Source: Trueperella pecoris (GTDB lineage Bacteria; Actinomycetota; Actinomycetes; Actinomycetales; Actinomycetaceae). From it: a stretch of 64,000 nt of DNA. Made by a program: the position numbers and the translations under genes. Positions 60,107 to 64,000 of the stretch are shown here, in pieces; the first letter of the stretch is position 1; each line of letters starts with the position of its first letter. Where the stretch lies: assembly GCF_014926385.1 (NCBI RefSeq), contig NZ_CP053291.1, positions 496,001 through 560,000 on the forward strand, read 5' to 3'. The notes under the pieces were generated by a model. It was not told where the DNA came from and ran no database searches. It saw only the letters and a list, made by a program, of their open reading frames with translations.

Positions 60107-61480
60107 ATGAAAATGAAAAATGAAGTACGAGCACAGGACTTGTCCCGTGGTCGCCGATTCTTCCTTTTAACCCTGGTTTCCATGGGCAGCTCGATTATCT
60201 ATACTCCTGCCTACCTTAAGAACGTCTTTTATGACCCGTTGATGGAAGCCCTCAACGTGACGAACGCCCAGTTGGGCCAGTTCCTTTCTGCTTATGCTAT
60301 TACCGCTTTAATCTGCTACTTCCCGTCTGGGGTTATCGCAGACAAGGTGCGCGTGCGCACGCTGTCCTGGGTAGGATTCATGCTTACGGCGGCTCTGACA
60401 TTTGTCTATGCTGCGTTGCCTTCGGTGAGCACCCTCATGATGGTGTTCATCGGTATGGGTATCTCAACAATTCTGATCTGGTGGGGCATCCGCTTCAAGC
60501 TGGTCCGCCTCATCTCCGAAGAAGAGGAATACTCGAAGAACATCGGTATCTCCTACGGACTATACGGCGCGGCAGGCCTCGTGGTTGGCCTCGTATGTTT
60601 GCTGTTTATCAAGTACATCGCTGCTGCCACAGATTCAATGCGTTGGATGCTCATCTTCCTCGGATGCCTCATCTTCATCTTGGGCCTGTTGTCCTTCCTC
60701 ATTCCCAAGTTCGAAGGCGAAATCGCTGACAACGCGCAGGGCTTCAACCTGTCTGAGATCGGGCAGGCGCTGAAGAACCCGGTGGTGTGGATGGCCGCAG
60801 CAATCATGTTCTTCGTTTACTTCTACTACACCGGCGTTGCCTACACGACTCCCTACCTATCCTCGGTGATGGGCGCCTCGGTGGGCATTGTCTCCCTTGT
60901 CTCGATCGTTCGCCAGTATGGCGTGACTCTTTTGTCCGGCCCCGCATTCGGTTTTGTTGCCAAGGGCGCAGGCAGTCCGACTCGTGTGATCGGCTGGGGA
61001 TCCATTGTGGCGCTACTCGGTCTCGTTGCTATCGCCTTCCTTCCGGTGGGCGGGGCAATGGCCATTATTGCCGCGATGATCGCTATCCTTCTGGGCTTTA
61101 TCGCCAATGGCGTGTTCGGCATTGTTTCATCGGCGCTGACCGAGGGGAAGGTGCCGTTGACGATCTTTGGCACCGCCACTGGCGTCCTGTCGATTATCGG
61201 TTTCGCTCCGGATACGTTCTCCTCGATTTGGTTCGGTGCGCTGATCGACAACAAGGGCAATGACGCTTACGTGGAGATCTTCATCATCTTGGCAGTGTCT
61301 GCCCTCCTTGCCACTGTTTTCGCCTTCTTGCTCCACTTCTATGTGAAAAACAATGCCAAGAAGCTCGAAGCGGCCCAGCTTGCAGCAGCTGTGGAAGCTC
61401 AGGGCATGACGGTTGAGGAAGCAGCAGAGCTGGTCGGGGTTGACCAAAAAGTCCTCGCCGATGTTCGCGAGGAACGCTAA
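60107..61480 (+). CDS. MFS transporter of the carnitine-like cluster
   Basis: A 457-residue major facilitator with 12 helices. The loop 2-3 signature is degenerate (GVIADKVRVRTLSW). Four genes in one direction with gaps below 25 nt follow, so it opens an operon with the hydrolase, caiA and caiB. In known cai operons the carrier is CaiT, a BCCT-family antiporter; this MFS protein probably takes that role (carnitine or a related betaine in, butyrobetaine out), which is inference. Only a weak AGAG lies before the ATG. Confidence 0.8.
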   Translation: MKMKNEVRAQDLSRGRRFFLLTLVSMGSSIIYTPAYLKNVFYDPLMEALNVTNAQLGQFLSAYAITALICYFPSGVIADKVRVRTLSWVGFMLTAALTFVYAALPSVSTLMMVFIGMGISTILIWWGIRFKLVRLISEEEEYSKNIGISYGLYGAAGLVVGLVCLLFIKYIAAATDSMRWMLIFLGCLIFILGLLSFLIPKFEGEIADNAQGFNLSEIGQALKNPVVWMAAAIMFFVYFYYTGVAYTTPYLSSVMGASVGIVSLVSIVRQYGVTLLSGPAFGFVAKGAGSPTRVIGWGSIVALLGLVAIAFLPVGGAMAIIAAMIAILLGFIANGVFGIVSSALTEGKVPLTIFGTATGVLSIIGFAPDTFSSIWFGALIDNKGNDAYVEIFIILAVSALLATVFAFLLHFYVKNNAKKLEAAQLAAAVEAQGMTVEEAAELVGVDQKVLADVREER

Positions 61481-61493
61481 GTCGGAGACTGAG

Positions 61494-62495
61494 ATGAAAA
61501 GAATTGATGTGCCCTCGTTGTGGAGCGAGCAGATGGGTACGGTCGTCGCCAAACAGAACGAAATCTCTGCGGGGCTTTACGCGCCTGGCCAGACGCTTGC
61601 ACAAATGCGGGAAGGCTATCTCACGGAGCGCAAGTTCTGGAACGAAGGCGGGCCGCAGATGCGCGCGACTCGTCAGGCCTACATCTCCACATCGCACGGT
61701 GAGGTAGGCATCCGAATATACCGGCCTGCCGAAGGCACGTTACCTATCATCTTTTACATCCACGGTGGGGGATTCGCCCTCGGCAATCTTGATACGCACG
61801 ATCGTATTTGCCGCAACATTGCTGACGAATCCGGTGCGGCGGTGGTTGCGATCGACTATACGCTGTCGCCGGAGGCGAAGTTCCCACAGGCTATTGAAGA
61901 ATGTGCCCAGGTCGTTCAGCATGTGCGTGTCCGCGCTTGCGAATTTGACCTAAACGGAGCAGATATTTCTTTTGCTGGTGATTCAGGTGGGGCGAACATG
62001 TCCTTGGGCACTTACCTCTTCTTGCGTGACGTGATGAACGACGCCGGAGGCGTGCGTTGCTTTCTGCTGTACTACGGCTGGTTCGGGCTGAAAGATAGTG
62101 TCTCTATCCGCCTGTATGGAGGCGTGTGGGATGGTCTGACTCCCGAAGACTTCTCCATGTACAAGCGGCTTTACATCACAACTGAGGCAGACCTGGATTC
62201 ACCCTATCTCAATATTTTCAATGCAGACCTGGATGGCCTCCCACCGGCCTACATTTGCGCAGCCGAGTTTGATCCTCTCCTTGACGACTCAACCTTGCTC
62301 GCAAGGGTCTATGAGAGGCAGGGGATTACCCATGAAATTGAGGTAGTGCCTGGGGTTATCCACGCCTTCCTTCACCATGGGCGCATGCTTGACGAAGCTC
62401 GTCAAGTAATGGCACATGGCGGTGCGTTTTTTAATTCGATTCCTTCACCAACCAACAATCTTGAAAGTAGGACTAATGGATTTTTCATTGACTGA
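61494..62495 (+). CDS. Alpha/beta hydrolase, HSL/Aes-type esterase
   Basis: A 333-residue hormone-sensitive-lipase-type esterase. Oxyanion motif HGGGF at 90-94, nucleophile S164 in AGDSGGANMS, acid D260 in AAEFDPLLDDS, and histidine H290 in VIHAFLHHG: all catalytic residues are present. ATG 61494 follows GGAGACTGAG. No leader peptide, so it acts inside the cell. Lying between the transporter and caiA, it may split acylcarnitine or another ester entering by the MFS carrier; this is a guess from context. It overlaps caiA by 20 nt. Confidence 0.87.
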   Translation: MKRIDVPSLWSEQMGTVVAKQNEISAGLYAPGQTLAQMREGYLTERKFWNEGGPQMRATRQAYISTSHGEVGIRIYRPAEGTLPIIFYIHGGGFALGNLDTHDRICRNIADESGAAVVAIDYTLSPEAKFPQAIEECAQVVQHVRVRACEFDLNGADISFAGDSGGANMSLGTYLFLRDVMNDAGGVRCFLLYYGWFGLKDSVSIRLYGGVWDGLTPEDFSMYKRLYITTEADLDSPYLNIFNADLDGLPPAYICAAEFDPLLDDSTLLARVYERQGITHEIEVVPGVIHAFLHHGRMLDEARQVMAHGGAFFNSIPSPTNNLESRTNGFFID

Positions 62496-63609
62496 AGAAC
62501 AGCAACTCATGGCCGACACGTTCGTCGAGCTCATGGAATCTCGCGCATGGGAGACATATTTTAACGAGTGCGACGAAAACAAGGAATACCCGCAGGAATG
62601 GGTTGAAGCATTGTGTGAGCTCGGCTTCGACCGCATCCTTCTTCCTGAGGAACACGAAGGACTTGGTCTCGGGTGGCAAGAACTGACAGCTGTGTACGAG
62701 GCGCTGGGCCGGATGGGCGGTCCCACCTATGTCCTCTATCAGCTTCCTGGTTGGGGAACGATTATTCGTGAAGGTAGCGAGGAACAGAAGGCGACGATGC
62801 TGTCGTTCCTCGGTTCTGGAAGGCAAATGATCAACTATGCCATGACCGAGCCGAGCGCAGGATCTAACTGGGATGACATGCGCACGACCTATACACGTCG
62901 GGATGGCAAGATCTACCTCAACGGACATAAGACTTTCCAGACCTCTGGAATGAAGGTTCCCTACATGGTGGTCATGGCCCGCAACTCGGAGGACATGTCT
63001 GTGTACTCGGAGTTCTTTGTGGATATGACGAAGGCAGGCATTACCCGCGAACCGTTGAAGAAGTTGGGCCTGCGTATGGACTCACTTGCGGAGATCTACT
63101 TTGACGACGTCGAGCTAGAGGAAAAGGACTTCTTTGGAACGGAGGGCGGCGCTTTTATGCGTGGTGTCCAGGACTTTGACCTTGAGCGTTTCCTCGTGGC
63201 TCTGACCAACTATGGTCAGGCATACTGCGCTTTCGAAGACGCCGCCAAATACGCCAACCAGCGTATCCAGGGAAAAGAGGCTATCGGGCGTACTCAGCTC
63301 ATCCAGCTGAAGATCGCAGATATGAAAGTTGCCATCACCAACATGCGCAACATGCTCTACGAAATCGCGTGGAAGTCAGATAACGGGCTACTTGGCCGTG
63401 GCGATTGCTCGATGGCCAAGTACTACTGTTCGCATGCTTCGTCGATGGTGATCGATCAGGCGTTGCAGATCCTTTCGGGTGTGGGGATCACCGGCGAGCA
63501 CCGTGTCCAGCGCTTCTACCGCGACATTCGTGTTGACCGGGTGTCGGGTGGAACGGACGAGATGATGATCCTCGCCGCTGGCCGCGCCGCGCTCAAGGAC
63601 TACCGATAA
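62476..63609 (+). CDS. caiA: CaiA-like crotonobetainyl-CoA reductase
   Basis: A 377-residue acyl-CoA dehydrogenase-family flavoprotein closely resembling E. coli CaiA over its whole length: LGRMGGPTYVLYQLPG, TEPSAGSNWDDMRTTYTRRDGKIYLNGHK, LKKLGLRMDSLAEIYFDDVELEEKDFFG, RFLVALTNYGQAYCAFEDAAKYANQR and the ending RVDRVSGGTDEMMILAAGRAALKDYR. CaiA reduces crotonobetainyl-CoA to gamma-butyrobetainyl-CoA, taking electrons through an electron-transfer flavoprotein. Start ATG 62476 behind AGTAGGACTA, inside the end of the hydrolase gene. Confidence 0.9.
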   Translation: MDFSLTEEQQLMADTFVELMESRAWETYFNECDENKEYPQEWVEALCELGFDRILLPEEHEGLGLGWQELTAVYEALGRMGGPTYVLYQLPGWGTIIREGSEEQKATMLSFLGSGRQMINYAMTEPSAGSNWDDMRTTYTRRDGKIYLNGHKTFQTSGMKVPYMVVMARNSEDMSVYSEFFVDMTKAGITREPLKKLGLRMDSLAEIYFDDVELEEKDFFGTEGGAFMRGVQDFDLERFLVALTNYGQAYCAFEDAAKYANQRIQGKEAIGRTQLIQLKIADMKVAITNMRNMLYEIAWKSDNGLLGRGDCSMAKYYCSHASSMVIDQALQILSGVGITGEHRVQRFYRDIRVDRVSGGTDEMMILAAGRAALKDYR

Positions 63610-63631
63610 GCATTTAACAAAGGAGTTAAAT

Positions 63632-64000
63632 ATGGAAACCGTAAAACCTTCGTTCGGGGTTTTAGACGACGTCAAGGTCGTATATAGCGCAGTTGAAATC
63701 GCTGCTCCGTCGGCTGCAGAGATCATGGCGGAGTGGGGTGCTGACGTGACATGGATGGAAAACTTGTGGACGGGTGATTCCGTGCGTGACACGAAGTGGG
63801 TTAAGGAAATGGAGCGCCGTAATCAGCGCTCAATCTCGATTCACCCTTTTTCTGATGAAGGCAAAGAGATCATTGCCAAACTCATTGAGGATGCGGACAT
63901 CTTCATCGAATCTTCCAAGGGGCCTGCGTGGGCGCGCAAGGGGATTACCGATGAATGGATGTGGGAGATCAACCCCAAGCTTGTGATCGTTCACGTGTCA
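63632..64000 (+). CDS. caiB: CaiB-like carnitine CoA-transferase, cut by the window end
   Basis: The first 123 residues of a class III CoA-transferase, open to the last base. FGVLDDVKVVYSAVEIAAPSAAEIMAEWGADVTWMEN and DIFIESSKGPAWARKGITDEW..INPKLVIVH align closely with E. coli CaiB, which moves CoA between butyrobetainyl-CoA, crotonobetaine and carnitine. The catalytic aspartate lies beyond the window. AAAGGAGTTAAAT precedes the ATG, 22 nt after caiA. Confidence 0.88.
   Translation, partial: METVKPSFGVLDDVKVVYSAVEIAAPSAAEIMAEWGADVTWMENLWTGDSVRDTKWVKEMERRNQRSISIHPFSDEGKEIIAKLIEDADIFIESSKGPAWARKGITDEWMWEINPKLVIVHVS

Overview
The window is a contiguous piece of a high-GC Gram-positive chromosome, most likely from the Actinomycetaceae (a Trueperella/Arcanobacterium/Actinomyces-like organism). 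Several things point there: a WhiB3-type regulator, a GuaB3 paralogue, a DUF6350/PerM gene beside purH, DUF3017, a clade-II PurL with a fused glutaminase, a CIRCE-controlled groES, frequent GTG starts with leaderless promoters, and an LAHTG-type cell-wall sorting signal. The genus is an inference. I saw no rRNA, tRNA, CRISPR array or transposase.

Layout. 1-1.8 kb: end of an unknown membrane gene, then tsaB and rimI. 2-5.5 kb: sdhCAB (succinate:quinone oxidoreductase). 5.8-7.5 kb: metPS, an NSS-family importer with a 34-residue subunit. 7.8-11 kb: tsaD, a ZIP metal transporter and a THUMP-like methyltransferase. 11-12.3 kb: groES without groEL, and a lipoprotein. 12.5-21.9 kb: a nearly complete purine branch, purE-purC-purF-purM-purN-purD-purLQ. 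22-26.2 kb: whiB3, guaB, a DEDDh exonuclease, guaB3. 26.3-31.7 kb: fumC, a PadR-ABC cassette, a GNAT gene. 31.8-37.4 kb: ackA-pta, an RluA-type pseudouridine synthase, guaA. 37.4-40.3 kb: accessory segment with a palindromic repeat, an AbiE toxin-antitoxin pair and a DUF1801 gene. 40.3-50.7 kb: pcrA, acyltransferase/SGNH, sucCD, GNAT, perM-like, purH, DUF3017. 50.7-57.7 kb: a double-domain phosphofructokinase, pgi, a secreted sortase-anchored protease, mdh. 57.8-64 kb: a 10-TM membrane protein behind a CsoR-like operator, an acetyltransferase, and a carnitine-reduction-like cluster (MFS transporter, alpha/beta hydrolase, caiA, caiB) that runs off the end.

How the genes work together. Most are core metabolism: glycolysis (pfk, pgi), part of the TCA cycle (sdhCAB, sucCD, fumC, mdh), acetate/acetyl-phosphate overflow (ackA, pta), purine synthesis through IMP to GMP, and t6A tRNA modification. 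The accessory parts are the AbiE module, the protease with a Zur-like box, and the cai-like cluster.

The most striking unexplained signal is a dispersed 11-mer, GACGGCGTCGT, found exactly at least 14 times in 64 kb. Copies occur on both strands, mostly between genes or in linkers and tails of proteins, and one pair forms a hairpin between tsaD and the ZIP gene. It behaves like an uptake-signal or protein-binding repeat. Other unusual signals are a 40-bp perfect palindrome behind ackA, two related long palindromic elements near 37.5 kb and 56.4 kb, and a recurrent leaderless promoter geometry (TANNNT, 6-7 nt, then GTG/ATG) in front of sdhC, tsaD, guaB, guaB3, guaA and abiEi.
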